This document shows, one piece after another, positions 1 through 13,977 of a stretch of DNA of 64,000 bases. The stretch comes from Eutypella sp. D-1 (lineage: Eukaryota > Ascomycota > Sordariomycetes > Xylariales > Diatrypaceae): NCBI GenBank assembly GCA_023313575.1, contig JAJTTP010000008.1:1054001-1118000 (forward strand). Reading direction: 5' to 3'. The notes below the pieces were generated by a model. The model was given only the letters and a program-made list of their open reading frames with translations, had not been told where the DNA came from and did not search any database. Made by a program: the position numbers and the translations under genes. Positions within the stretch are counted from its first letter, which is position 1; every line of letters starts with the position of its first letter.

Positions 1-2147
1 TACCGCTTCTCCACTTCGGCCAAGAGCCGTGGCATTTCGATGAAAGGGAGAAGCGCAACACCTTGCCAAGCCATCTTCTTGCCGTTGAGGTCGACCACGA
101 AATCTTCGGGATAGAAGTCTATGATGGGGCTGTCGGGATCAGTCATGAGGTCATGGAAGATGTCCGGCAGAACATGCTTCGAAGCTGCAGGCTGGACGCT
201 CATGAGCTGCTCGAACGGTCTGGCGGTCCTTCCCTTCTCGAAGGTGATATTAACCTGGGAGATGTCCACGAAATCCTGGGCAAAGGGGGCATAATGATAC
301 GGATAAAACCATTCCCATGAAGGGCATCCCTGGTAGTAGTACTGTAGCACCCAGGCCAGACCCTCGACGTATGAGCGGGCAACTTTACGCCGGAACTCAA
401 CATCCTGTGGATCCACGTGGAACTTTTGTTCGTAGTACCTGTCCGCGTAACCTTCTTCCCACAACCGCACCGTATCAACAGCTTCCTTCTCGTCATCATT
501 GCCGGCATTTGAGCTGCTGTCGGGAGTGCCGACATCCTCCTTCGTGATCATGTCCGCTTTGCGTTTGCCAAGAGCAGATGCAGGCTGCGCACTGGAGCTA
601 TCAGCACCACTAGCATCCGCATCAACGCTTGAATCGCCAGTGTCAGACTTGTTTTCATCGCCATCTGCACCTGTCTTCGCTTGTAGCCGGCTCTTCAAAA
701 CAGCAGCTGCGCTTTTGTTCGCGTCGTTGGCATTGTTGGCGGCTCGATTTACGATCATGTCGTGTGTAAGATTCTGTGGAGGACCAGCAGGGAGGCCACC
801 TTGGGCGTCATCTCCGTGCGATTTTCTCTTATTTCCCCTATTCCTCCTCTCTTCGTGCATCTTTCTCCGCTTGAAACTAGCCTCCCTGCGATCTTCAGTC
901 TCCTTCCGCCGTCGAAAAATCGCATCTTCCTGCTTAGCCAGGCCGTCCAGAATCAGCTGGGCTCTCCCAAGGTCGATGTGGCCATCTTTGGTTACGTAGC
1001 CACCCATAGAAGGCAAATTGTCCCGCCAGATTGCGGTAAGCGTATCGATCGAATTTTCTCGGATCTCCAGGGCAGGAAGATGAGGCAAGAAATCGTTGCC
1101 GACGAAGCAGAACATGAAAACCCAATCATCAATAGCGCGCTCCAGATCGAACCGGAAAGGCAGTCCCGGCACATGCAACTCCACAGCCAAGTACTCGCGC
1201 AAGACCGAGACATGGAGCCAAATGAAGGGTTTCAAAGCAGGTGCCTTTTCGTCCTTCTCATCAAATTCGCCTTGTTTCTTCTTCTCCTCGCCACGACAAT
1301 TTCTCTCCTCGTGACCCTTTTGTCCGCAAAGTTTACAGATCTTAGCCCTCGAGTCTTGCGCGAAGACGTCCTCGCGCAGAACGCGGAAATGGGGCTCGTG
1401 GGTAGCCAACCCCAACATGATCAGGTCGGCGTCTAGGCCGTAGATAACATGGCGCGTATTGGGGTCATGATCCGGTGATGTCCTCTGAGAACGAACAAAG
1501 TTCATAATCTTGTGCTCACCTTCTCCAGGAACGGTGGCATCGGAAATGATGACCTTCATCTTAGCCCATCCGGGATCAGTGTTGAATTTATAGGCACACC
1601 AATACCTCAGGCTCCCAGCAAGAATATCCATGAAGGGTGTTCCGGGAGTGATGGAGTTTGAATCGAATGCCTTCTTAGTCATAGACTCGAGGGTATCAGC
1701 TGGAAGAACACCACCGTTCTGTTGCTTAAGCATCTTAAGCAGCTCCTCCTTATCTGCCGCCTTCTCTTTTGCTTCCTGGGCTGAACGGAATCGTCTGGAA
1801 CGTTGCTGGTTCATCTTTGCGCGGGGAGCGACACCGTCGATAGCAATCATCAGCAACTTCTTGGGGCGGACCATATTGACGACTCGATCGGTGTACTTGA
1901 ATATAGCCAACATCATCTCCTCCTCATCTTTGGGGGCCGGCCGGTCTTCAGGGTGCGAACAGGGGTGTACTATTCCGTTCATATCGAGATAAAGGTTGTC
2001 GAACTCTTCGCCGTTAGGGTTCGGGCGGGTGGTATCGACGGGGATGACAGTACCATCATCCATGACAACGGGCTGGTCTTCAAGGACGGGGGAAATGATC
2101 TTGGGATACTTCTGGGATAACCAGCGAAAAGCCGCGGGGATACCCAT
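1..2147 (-). CDS. RAT1: 5'-3' exoribonuclease 2 (RAT1/XRN2), 3' end off window
   Basis: Nuclear 5'-3' exoribonuclease that degrades uncapped RNA and takes part in rRNA/snoRNA 5' trimming and torpedo termination by RNA polymerase II. The frame opens at the ATG at 2147 (protein begins [15 protein letters not shown], the canonical XRN N-terminus) and stays open for 715 codons to the left edge with no intron seen. Visible XRN_N landmarks are [29 protein letters not shown], the acidic catalytic stretch [14 protein letters not shown] and [16 protein letters not shown] zinc knuckle ([14 protein letters not shown], about residues 269-283), typical of Rat1 rather than Xrn1, follows. A Lys/Arg/Glu-rich linker leads into the XRN C-terminal region (about 620 onward). 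The remaining roughly 300 residues lie outside the window. It is divergently arranged with USO1, 1.65 kb away. Confidence 0.96.
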   Translation of the reverse strand, partial: MGIPAAFRWLSQKYPKIISPVLEDQPVVMDDGTVIPVDTTRPNPNGEEFDNLYLDMNGIVHPCSHPEDRPAPKDEEEMMLAIFKYTDRVVNMVRPKKLLMIAIDGVAPRAKMNQQRSRRFRSAQEAKEKAADKEELLKMLKQQNGGVLPADTLESMTKKAFDSNSITPGTPFMDILAGSLRYWCAYKFNTDPGWAKMKVIISDATVPGEGEHKIMNFVRSQRTSPDHDPNTRHVIYGLDADLIMLGLATHEPHFRVLREDVFAQDSRAKICKLCGQKGHEERNCRGEEKKKQGEFDEKDEKAPALKPFIWLHVSVLREYLAVELHVPGLPFRFDLERAIDDWVFMFCFVGNDFLPHLPALEIRENSIDTLTAIWRDNLPSMGGYVTKDGHIDLGRAQLILDGLAKQEDAIFRRRKETEDRREASFKRRKMHEERRNRGNKRKSHGDDAQGGLPAGPPQNLTHDMIVNRAANNANDANKSAAAVLKSRLQAKTGADGDENKSDTGDSSVDADASGADSSSAQPASALGKRKADMITKEDVGTPDSSSNAGNDDEKEAVDTVRLWEEGYADRYYEQKFHVDPQDVEFRRKVARSYVEGLAWVLQYYYQGCPSWEWFYPYHYAPFAQDFVDISQVNITFEKGRTARPFEQLMSVQPAASKHVLPDIFHDLMTDPDSPIIDFYPEDFVVDLNGKKMAWQGVALLPFIEMPRLLAEVEKR

Positions 2148-3795
2148 CTTGACGGTTTGTGACCTCGAGGTCCTGTAATGTGTATGTGTATGTGTATGTG
2201 ATGCGTATGCTGTTTGTGGTGTATTGTGGAAGGGAAAGGAGGTTGGGGGGATTCAATCAAAAAGACAGGACAGGTCCACGGGTCAGTTTCCTCTTAGAAA
2301 TGAGTGTTGAGAAAGGGATTGGGGTGATTCAGGTGAGTGGGTAATCTTCAGCTAAGAGAGAGAGAGAAACACCAGTTCCTATGCAAATATCACAAATGCG
2401 ATGAGAAAAGGACCTATGTATGTGTTGTTTCCCTAGGTATCAAGTTGTATTCATCAACTAATTGATGCTGCTGGCTGCTGGCTGCTGTCCGGTAGTCAGT
2501 CAGGTAATGATGCGACTGCACTTTTTCCACCTTTCCCAAGTAGTGCGATCAAGTAGTGCGACGAGATTACAAGGTATAGTCAATATGAAAGGAATAGTAT
2601 GATTAAAACTCTCCTCCCAAATCTTTTTTAGGTGATGATACCCTTATAATCGCCGCCACACGTTGTAGCCCACATGGATGGGGAAAAAAAAGATAGAGAA
2701 AATATAGTATGTAAGTCTGGATGCGGAACGCGAAGAGGAAGTTGAGACAAAGAAGGTTGGAATATTTCTGGTTTTGCGCGACAGATAGAGCCTTATCACC
2801 AATACATTTAGTCCAAGCTTCCTATGTACTCTAAAGAAGATACTTCGTACTTACATACATTCAATGTAGTACTCGGAAGCTACAAGTCTCAGGGGTCATT
2901 TGTGTTAGTACTGTCTACCCACCCACTAATTCCCAACATTGGTTAGTATGTATATATCCACGTGATTTGTATTCATGTCTACATGGGCTGTGATGTGGCT
3001 GTAGTCAGGGATTTGTTATCGCTTAAGCCACATATGATGTGGCAGCGTAAATCATGTTGCTCCCTATACAATTTGTATGGACATCTACATCTAGCCCCCT
3101 TGCCATTTAGTGGGCCTGTGGACCGTACTAACACAAATGACCCCTGAGACTGTAGACGGAGAGGTAAGCTTAACCTATCTTGGATTAGCACCGGGAAGCG
3201 GTGGCAGTTTGCAGCCGGCCTACCGACCAGCCGACTCAATACAACCTGGGCAGGTGCCAGACCTGTTACTCTACGTAATAAATTTAGCTCATCTGTAGCT
3301 TCACTCCCCCTTAAGTACATTCATAGCTTTTCCTATCATATTGTCAGATTGTATCATAATATGCTTATAATAGGTACAGCTGCTTATTGTGTGCATTAGG
3401 GGGGGGGGGATTCATTTTCCATCTCTCACCTAACCCGGAACCTTAACACACAGTACTTAGAAGATCGATCTGGCCAAACCTTGGAACTATCACCAACGAT
3501 CCTTGAAGCCCTGGATACGATAAAATAAATTCCTCCCAACTGACCATTCTGTGCCACCTTTGGCTCTTAAAGGGGGGGCTGGGTAATAAAATCGCCGTGT
3601 CCGAAACTATACCAAACTATTAATTATAGAAAAAAGCTGAAAAGAGTACAATCCATTTTATTCATTACCAAAAACAACCCACCATGTGCAAACCATAGTC
3701 AGCCAGTAATATAAGAAGGAACAAACCAATTTTGCCCAACCCAATGGCCCCTTTAACACATGTCGAGATAACCTGCAGCCCCATCCCTATACATC
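2148..3795. other. Divergent intergenic region RAT1 / USO1
   Basis: 1.65 kb between the start codons of RAT1 (minus) and USO1 (plus), so it should carry both promoters and 5' UTRs. It is AT-rich with A/T runs and no convincing reading frame. Its one clear structure is the inverted-repeat element at 2881-3154. A TACTTCGTA word occurs at 2841. No RNA gene was recognised. Confidence 0.6.
2881..3154. mobile_element. Probable MITE with ~45-bp terminal inverted repeats and TA flanks
   Basis: A perfect 26-bp inverted repeat is present: 2886-2911 (starts GTCTCAGGGGTCATT) is the reverse complement of 3125-3150. Homology continues inward with mismatches (for example CCCACTAA on both arms), giving arms of about 45 bp. 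Outside the perfect arms the ends read CAA on the left (2883-2885) and TG on the right (3151-3152), flanked by TA at 2881-2882 and 3153-3154. A TA target duplication and ends close to CAGT are typical of Tc1/mariner/pogo elements. The interior (about 180 bp) has no coding capacity, so this is best read as a non-autonomous miniature element of about 270 bp. No second copy was seen in the window. A hairpin-forming regulatory sequence is the alternative. Confidence 0.72.
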
Positions 3796-6700
3796 ATGTT
3801 CTCCTCAATCGCCGCCGCCCCAGCAAAGCAGTCCGTTAGTGACACCATAACCGTTCTCAGTGGTCGTCTCAGCTCTGCCACTTTGCTAGAAGACCGCCGA
3901 GCTGCTATTCTCGGACTACGGAGCTTTGCTAAGGAGTATCCTGCCTCTGTCTCCTCGGGGGCCTTAAGAAGTCTCATTGGCAGTTTGTCTAAGGATGGAG
4001 AGGATGTCGACACTGTCAAGGTGGTCCTGGAGACCCTGCTGATGCTTTTTAGCCCCAACCAAGACAGCCCAGAAGCATCCGAAGAAATCGCCCTGTGGCT
4101 TGCCGACGAGTTCACCCAGCGACAGGAGAACATCACCTTGCTATTGGATTTCCTCGAGACGAACGACTTTTATTCCCGACTATACAGCTTACAGCTTCTC
4201 TCCGCTATCCTCTCAGCTCGAACGGACCGCACCGAGGAGTGCATTGTAGCCGCCCCTCTCGGCATCTCCAGACTCGTTGCTATCCTCGACGATCGAAGAG
4301 ATGCCGTACGAAACGAGGGTCTTACCCTCCTGACTTTCCTCACGCCTTCCTCTCCCATTATTCAAAAGATCGTTGTATTCCAGAGCGCATTTGAGAAGGT
4401 GTTCGCCATAATAGCAGCAGAGGGGGGTCTCGTGGCCGGCGATAGGATAGTCGAGGATTGCCTGATCCTGCTTGCAAATCTCCTGCGCTTAAACCCTTCG
4501 AACCAAGCCCTTTTCCGCGAGGAAGGCCACGTACCGCAGTTGACCAAGTTGCTGGAAAACGCATACCATGCCGAGGAGGAAGAGCTGGCACAATGGGCAC
4601 AAGAACAACGCAACAGAAATATCTATGCTCTGCTCGCGGTGATTCGGTTCTTTCTTGGTCCCGGCGCTGAAGGAACGCCACAGAATCAGGCGGCATTCTG
4701 GCAACATGGCGTGTTATATCATGCACTACAGCTTGCCTTCAGCCACACCGCCGACATGCCTATCAAAGCGGAAGCTCTCAACACCTGCGCCGATATAATC
4801 AAGGGCAGTCAAAAGCTTCAGGAGAGTTTTGCCCAACTTCAGGTTCCGTCCGTGTTAGAGCCACCGCCACCACCGGGACCGAAGACGAATGGGCATGCGA
4901 GCAAGCCAGACGAGATGCCAACTGTCTACGTCATAGACGGTCTTCTTGACCTAACACTCAGTGTGCCCTCCCTACAGGTTTTTGATCTACGCCTAGCAGC
5001 GTGTCAATGCATCAAAGCATATCTTCACAATCACTCCGAAATTCGGCAGCACTTCTTGCGGAGGGCCATAGAAGGACATAGCTCGGGTGCGGACGAGACA
5101 GCGAATGTACTGACTACTCTACTTCAGCCGCTAGACAGTTCCGCGTCAGTTGACCCCTATCGTCACTGGTTCGCCGCCGTCATCACGCTCCATCTCATAT
5201 ATGACAACCCCGAAGGCAAAGCCCTCGCTATGGCTGTGACAGAAGGTGATGCCGAGAGCGGCGAGGAGGTAGTAACCAGCATCCAGACCATTACGGCCCA
5301 TCTCGTCAGCGGATTGCTAAGGGAGGATGACGAGCGGATATTGGTGGGCTACCTGATGCTGTTAATAGGATGGCTCTTTGAGGACCTCGATGGAGTGAAC
5401 GACTTTTTAGGTGAAGGCAGCAACATGAATGCCCTTGCCGAAGCCGTGGTACGGCACCCTCCACGGGGTGTCCTCGTAAGAGGTTTGTGTTCTATGCTCC
5501 TAGGTACCGTTTATGAATTCTCGACGAAGGACTCGCCGATTTCTCGTACCCGACTGCACTCTGTACTCCTGTCCAAGGTGAGCCGGGAGAAGTACGTCGA
5601 CACCATAGCTAAGCTCAGAAGCCACGAGCTCATGAGAAATTTCGAGGTCACCCCCCAGAAGCTAGATAATTCAGGCGAGCTGCCGGAGGTGTTCTTCGAC
5701 GCGACCTTCGTAGACTTCTTCAAAGACAACTACAATCGCCTGCTGCGGGCTATCGACCGTGACCCCGGAATGGAAATTTCCGTCGTGACCAACGGCGTGC
5801 AAAAGGGTATTTCGCGGGAGATGGTGGACTCGCTGCGGGCGCGACTTGAAGAAAAAGAGCAGGCTCTCCAGGAGGCGGTCGATTCGAAAACGTCGCTCCT
5901 CGCGAAGCTAGACCACGAGCAAATGGAACACCGCAAGTCGCAGGAAGCTGTCGCTGCGGAGATCGCTCGCATCAAAAGTGTGAACGACGCCCTGCAGCGG
6001 CATCACGAGGAAGACATCAAGTAAGTCCCGCTTGGCCGCGATGGTGAGAGCCGTTGCTGACGGGTATTAGGCGTGTTGAGGACCAACATCGGGTGAAGGA
6101 GGCGGCGCACCAAAAACAACTAGATGCCGTCAGACAAGAAGCGGCGAAAGCGGGACAAGCGATTCATGCGGAATATCAAAGCAAGGAGGCTGAACTTCAG
6201 AGACAGCTCGAGTACGTTCGCAAGACGGCCGAGACGGAGAAGGAGCGTGCGCAACGACGGTTTGAAGGCGAGCGAGCGGATCTGAAGGCTACTATTGCAC
6301 GGCTTGAAGCCGCGGAAGCCGAAGCATCCCGGTTGCAGCGGAGAACGGAGGCCGAGAAGGCAGACATCCAAGCTAGTCTAAGCCGCCTAGAGGTTGATCT
6401 GATGAAGGTGTGTTATACCAGTGTTTTATGTACGAGATGCGCCGCCCCATTAACAATCCATAGGCGAACAAGGCACACACGCAGGCTCTACAGTCAGCGC
6501 GAGACGAACATGCATCGAAGCTGTCCGCAGCTGAGTCTAAAGCTAAAGCAGCGGAGGATCAGGTCGCCGACCTCGAAACTCAACTGACTTCAAAAGATGA
6601 AGAGCTAGGAAAGGTACGAATGCCCATGGCTTCACTAAAGGCTAGGTATAAATTGGTTATTAACATATGAGAATACAGCTTCAGAAACAGCTCAAGGATA

Positions 6701-6966
6701 AGACCAAAGAGAAGGATGCGACGCAGACAGAACTAGACGATCTGCTAATGGTCTTCGGCGACCTGGAAGAAAAGGTCGAGAAGTACAAGGTACGTTACAA
6801 GGCTCCCCAGCTTGAATCCCTTCTCCTCACGTCGGCGGAGATTCCAGATTGCGTATTAACATCCCATCAGAAGCGGCTGCGCGACCTCAACCAGACCATA
6901 TCAGATGATGAAGATGACGAAGATGAGGATGACGAGGAAGATAGCGGAGATGACGAAGTAGATTAG
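3796..6966 (+). CDS. USO1: Vesicle tethering factor USO1/p115
   Basis: General vesicular transport factor that tethers COPII and Golgi vesicles before SNARE pairing; a peripheral ER-Golgi membrane protein. Five exons are inferred: 3796-6020, 6071-6407, 6464-6613, 6679-6789, 6871-6966, giving 972 codons before the stop. All introns are GT-AG and 50-81 nt. The armadillo/HEAT-like globular head spans about residues 1-650 (repeated Leu-rich helices; ILANLLRLNPSNQALFREEG-like segment near 220-245). A continuous coiled coil with heptad Glu/Lys/Gln content follows (about 680-940). The last 25 residues are almost all Asp/Glu, as in p115/Uso1 tails. The coiled coil is far shorter than in budding yeast Uso1 (about 1790 aa) and nearer metazoan p115. 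The ATG at 3796 is the first in frame and gives the family start MFSSIAAAP. Confidence 0.93.
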
Positions 6967-7724
6967 AAGAAGCGTACGCCGGATGACTACTTAAGTATCT
7001 AAGCAAAGTACGTCCAGGCAGCATGTCAAAGACCATGTATATCCCTACTGAAGCGATACCCGAGCGAGCGAGTCACAAAGTTAGAAGTTCTGAGGACATC
7101 TCAAATCGTACCCCCTAGCCCCACAACTGAGGCAAACCTCTGAGGCTACTATCTAGGTATCTATGAATTTGCCGCCCCGAGGACAGCAAATCCTCCATTG
7201 GAGCAAATAGTCTGCAATTACCCAAGTACTTAAGTAACTAGCGCGCGTAGCAAAACTTTGTGATATGCAACTAAACAGACGTCGACCCCTCGCGGTATCA
7301 TCCCCATACACAATACAGCTAGCTAGCTACCTACCTAGCTTATGAGGTACGGTTTTTTCTTCTTAAGGTCGCCTTCTACAAGAGAAATTCTACTATGAGG
7401 AGAGAAAGAGAAAAAAAATATATATAACGAAAGAAATACTTGGCTGGTTATGAGGCTGCATGAACTATACCAGATCGGTGTTGGGCAATAGTTGACTACA
7501 CTCACCATATATACTCACCTACATATCTGCAACATTTTTTGTACCCCACCTCCCCCTTTAAGTACTATTATATCTACGAATTTTATAGGTCACCCCGGGT
7601 ATCCCTATCTTATCACCAGCATCATTAAACAAGGGGTGGAAAGCAGAGCCAAAAGAAAAGACGAACGACAACCAGGAGGAAAGGGGTAAACCGAGAAGAA
7701 GGGAAAAAAAAAACCTTAAAGACC
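6967..7724. other. Intergenic, USO1 3' flank and PRMT3 promoter
   Basis: 758 bp between two plus-strand genes. The sequence has CTAGCTAGCTACCTACCTAG-type repeats near 7319-7338, an A-rich run near 7411-7425 and no coding frame that looks real. Nothing else was recognised. Confidence 0.5.
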
Positions 7725-10185
<2,461 letters not shown>

Positions 10186-11208
10186 AAAAGAAAAGGGTCA
10201 ATCCCGTAAGGGGGTGGTCATGACCATGGTCGGGATTAGGGGGGTGAGATGAAAAATTAAAAGGGGGGCTCGGGAACTCAAGGGGGGTGTTCGAGGGAAT
10301 GGTTCGGTTTGGAACGGTAAAGGCCTTGACGTAGCTTCTATCTACTCTATGACTGAGGTTCTCAGCGGCGGCAATATGGATGCTATCTCCTATTCTCGGG
10401 TCTTTTGCACACAACATGTAGAGTAGATAAGGTCCGGTTTCAACTTCACTGCGCACTTCTTTGCTGTGTCGATAACATGACTAGCTATATGTCTGTCCGG
10501 CTTTGACTATGGCCATCTCTATATTGCATGCCTGATATCGAGAGAGATACTTACTATAAATTGCACCATATAGGTAGTCTAATCTTTTCTTGTCATCGTA
10601 TCCTACGATTCTAGTATTACGAATCATGTGTATTATTGCACCTTTGAGCACCGCACATAATACGCACAGAGATTTCCGGCTACATATCCCATTACAGAAA
10701 CATATATACGTACATCCATACATGTCCAATCAGCGGGTCTCTAGCCCGTCATAACTGTATTATTCTATATAGGAGGCGAAGGTGCGAAGTGAAATAAACG
10801 TCCATCATCATATAGCTGAGTATTCCTCTTTCCCGCCCTCGACATAGAAAGGCGTTCCGTCGTCAGGTCACATACCAGCCGTCACCTTATCCTTCCGTTC
10901 CTATCCATTCCCTTTTCTCTTTCGTTCCGCTCCCCCCGCCGCCTTCTGATTAGAATGGATAGTGGAATCTCCGTAACTAGTGTTGCGCCGTAGATAAAAG
11001 ACAAGCATCAAAGGCGAGACATATCTATCCATCTATGCCTTACCCTGCCTGTCGCCTGAACGCCTCTAAATCATTACCTCACATCCTAGATAGATATCTC
11101 ATTGAATTGAATACACACGCCTTACACCCCTAACCACCTCATCATGTGGTGATGTGACAAGGGACTAGAAATTTTTTCCTTTATGCTCCATCAGAGCCCT
11201 AATCCCTT
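10186..11208. other. Convergent intergenic region PRMT3 / MscS
   Basis: 1.02 kb between the stop codons of a plus gene and a minus gene, so it holds two 3' UTRs and terminators. It is AT-rich with scattered TATA tracts and pyrimidine-rich stretches near 10900-10940. No coding frame or RNA gene was recognised. Confidence 0.5.
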
Positions 11209-13977
11209 TTAGTGCTGCTGGTAAGGGTTAGTTCCAGTAGCGTCCTTCCTAGGGGCGGGGTGTTGCTGGGCCGTTGGTGGCCGGTTCACCGCGGCGTCCG
11301 GAGACGTCGGGGCGCCTGAGTGGGCGCTTCCGCCACCTCGGCTAGACCCCTCGCGGTAGTACGGGTTCGGCCCGCCGAGCTGCGCCTCCTCGTCGAATGG
11401 CCTCATGTGCTGGGTTACCTGGAAGCCGGGCATGTTCTCCGGCCTAGGCCGCTGGGACAAACTGCTAGCAGCGCTAGGTCTTCGAGGAGCCACATCGCCG
11501 GCTCTGCGGCGGCCGCCGACGCTGTGAGACTTTGTTAAGCTCAGCCGATGCGACTCGGTGGATCGACGCGCTTCCAAGTTCGAGGTGCGCTGGGTATCCT
11601 CCTCGCGAGTGGAGCCCCACTCATCGGCCATCGTCACCGGGTTGACGCTGTTGAAATGCTGCGCAGCCTTCATTTCCTCTTCCGGTGAATCGTTTGCCTT
11701 CGTGTCGCTGGGAACCATACGCGCAGCTTCCTTATCCTTTGCAGCCTTGTCTCTAGCAGCCGCTGCTATCTCATCCGATACGGACACGGAGTAGGAGGGG
11801 TTCGTAGGACCACCTAGCTCCTCACCCCCGCCACCAGGCGCGTAGATCGGCACCCGCTTCATGGCCAGCGTCAGGGCGCACATGAACTTGGAGCGTCGCG
11901 TGATTCGGACAGCTTCGTTGTGCCAGTTGGACTTATGTTTGACGGTGATTTGCAGGGTCATCTTATCCAGATCGTTGACGCCTCCGACGCTGATGAGGAC
12001 CTCCGGCAGGAAATCTCGGGAGTTCTCCGGAGCACGCACAAATCTCTCCAGCTCCTGACGTAGCAGCTCGATGTCCTCGAATGATGTGTCGTACGAGACA
12101 TTAACGTCGATGAGCTCCTTCATGGCCTTGCTCCGAGTAACGTTCTCAATCCACAGATTGTTAAGAATGATATTGGGAACCTGGACGGTCTGCATCCTGT
12201 CGATGCGGATGAACACGGTATAGAGGAGGGAAATCCTCTCCACAACCAACTGCTCACAAGAGGGGCCAGTGATATCGACACGATCACCCACGTCGTACGG
12301 GTGTTTGACGAATAAGAAGATGCAAGAACCCAAGAATTCCTGGGTCGTCACCGCAAAGACGAACGACAGGGAGAGCAAAGCAGTACCCGCGGTTGCGAGC
12401 GTAGTCACGAAAGAGCTTTGGAAAAAGGCAACTGCGATATCAAATTAGAGGAGACGAAAAGCATGGCGGGGGTGAGTAATAGACTTACGGAATACGAATA
12501 CGACGAGCAGGAGGACGGCAAAAAGAAGGATGTTGTCGAACACCGTCAGGGCCTGGCCGATATCCTTCATACTATGGGTGATAGCCTTCCTTTCCTTGCC
12601 GATTTCAACGACCTTCCTGATCATCTCGTCGAGACTGATGTCCCCGTTGCCGTCAGCATCGACTGCCGCGAAACACTCCTCGGCGTCCTCACGATGGCCA
12701 GCCCCCAAGACCTCGACGATGTCCTCGACATAGAGAGCATCTTTGCCCTCTACGACGAAAGACATCCAGATACGTTTAGCCAGCGCCTCGGATGTCCGAG
12801 TCTTCTCCAAGGCCTCGACAACGATAGAATGGGCCGCGTTCGGGTTGAAAACTTGTTTTCCAGTGATCTCGGAAGCCACGTGGCCAAAGACAGAGGTAAC
12901 CTTGTCGCCGAACCGGCCGACTTTACCGCCTGCCTCAGCAATGAGCGCCATGGGATTGACAGAAACACTCGTCTGACCACCCTTCTTCTTCTTTTTGCCT
13001 ATCAACACTTCGATGCTATCGTTTATGATGATATCCTCCTCTTCAAACTCGGGACTGTACATGGGAAACAGATTGCGCGAGGCATCGTACATCAAGCTAA
13101 GCAGGTGGACTTCCCGCTTAGAGTCCGCGATGCGGTTTGCAAAAGATCTCTGGTGATAGGTGATGCTGATAAGCTGGACAATTGCCTTCTCTCCCAGAAA
13201 AATGGCCGAAGAGACGAGCAGGGAACCCAAGACCTTTTTGAGGGAATTGACCCATGACACATTGTCGAAATTGCTGGTAAAGACACCGGTATAGATGAGG
13301 AAACAGGCAAGGGCCCAGAAGAAGAGGGAGAGGGGAATCTCCAGTGCGCGGATAACCTCGGCGTATTTTCGAGTGCCAGCACTGACGAAGCCAACGAGAA
13401 ACATGAACACAGAGGGTATTAGGTGTGCAACGAGCTTGCAAACCCAGACTGATACCCACATACATTCGATCCAGACGAAAAGATTGAAGAGTTTCGGACC
13501 AGGAGCGCATTTTTCGTTTCCGTCCTCGTCCGTCACACAGGGACCATGACCAGCTTGTACGTCCTTGTTGCCAGTGACGGGCAGGACGATAAGGGGAACA
13601 GCTAGCACAAGGCCGACAGGTATGATGTAGAGAAGGTAGCGAGTTACAACAGAGAAACCGATAATCTTGTAATATAGCCTGCCCATGGCATTGATAGAGT
13701 ACTCGTCGGGCCCGGAAGTATCATCGCGAGTCTGGCCCTCGTTATCCTTCTTAGCTCGCCTTCGTCCACGATGAAACATGCCGTGCTTTTCGTTTGTTGC
13801 GTCGTCGGGCTTGTTCTCGTCCATGAAGCTGGGAGCCAAGCCCTGATTAGCTTTCCTAGCCCCAGTAGAGCTCGCATTACTGCGGACCTGCTGTAGAGGA
13901 ATTCCGTTTTCTGTATTTCCATTAGAGACGCCAATAGGCACGAAACCTCTAGACGACCGAGGTGACCTCAGAGACAT
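11209..13977 (-). CDS. EF-hand MscS-family mechanosensitive channel (Msy1/Msy2-like)
   Basis: Fungal MscS-like channel. The fission yeast relatives Msy1 and Msy2 sit in the ER and regulate calcium during hypo-osmotic shock. Two exons: 13977-12489 and 12431-11209 with a 57-nt GTAAGT...CAG intron; 903 aa. The N-terminal 130 residues are polar, followed by several hydrophobic segments (about 110-300). A canonical EF-hand calcium loop DADGNGDISLDE lies at 440-451. Two further membrane segments (about 476-530) lead into the MscS pore helix and beta domain, with HPYDVGDRVDI at 540-550. The C-terminal 230 residues are low-complexity, Ser/Arg/Pro-rich and probably cytosolic. The intron falls inside the TM stretch just before the pore and reading is continuous (VVFVF-L-AFFQSSFVTT). 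The start is the first ATG (MSLRSPRSSRG). Confidence 0.92.
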
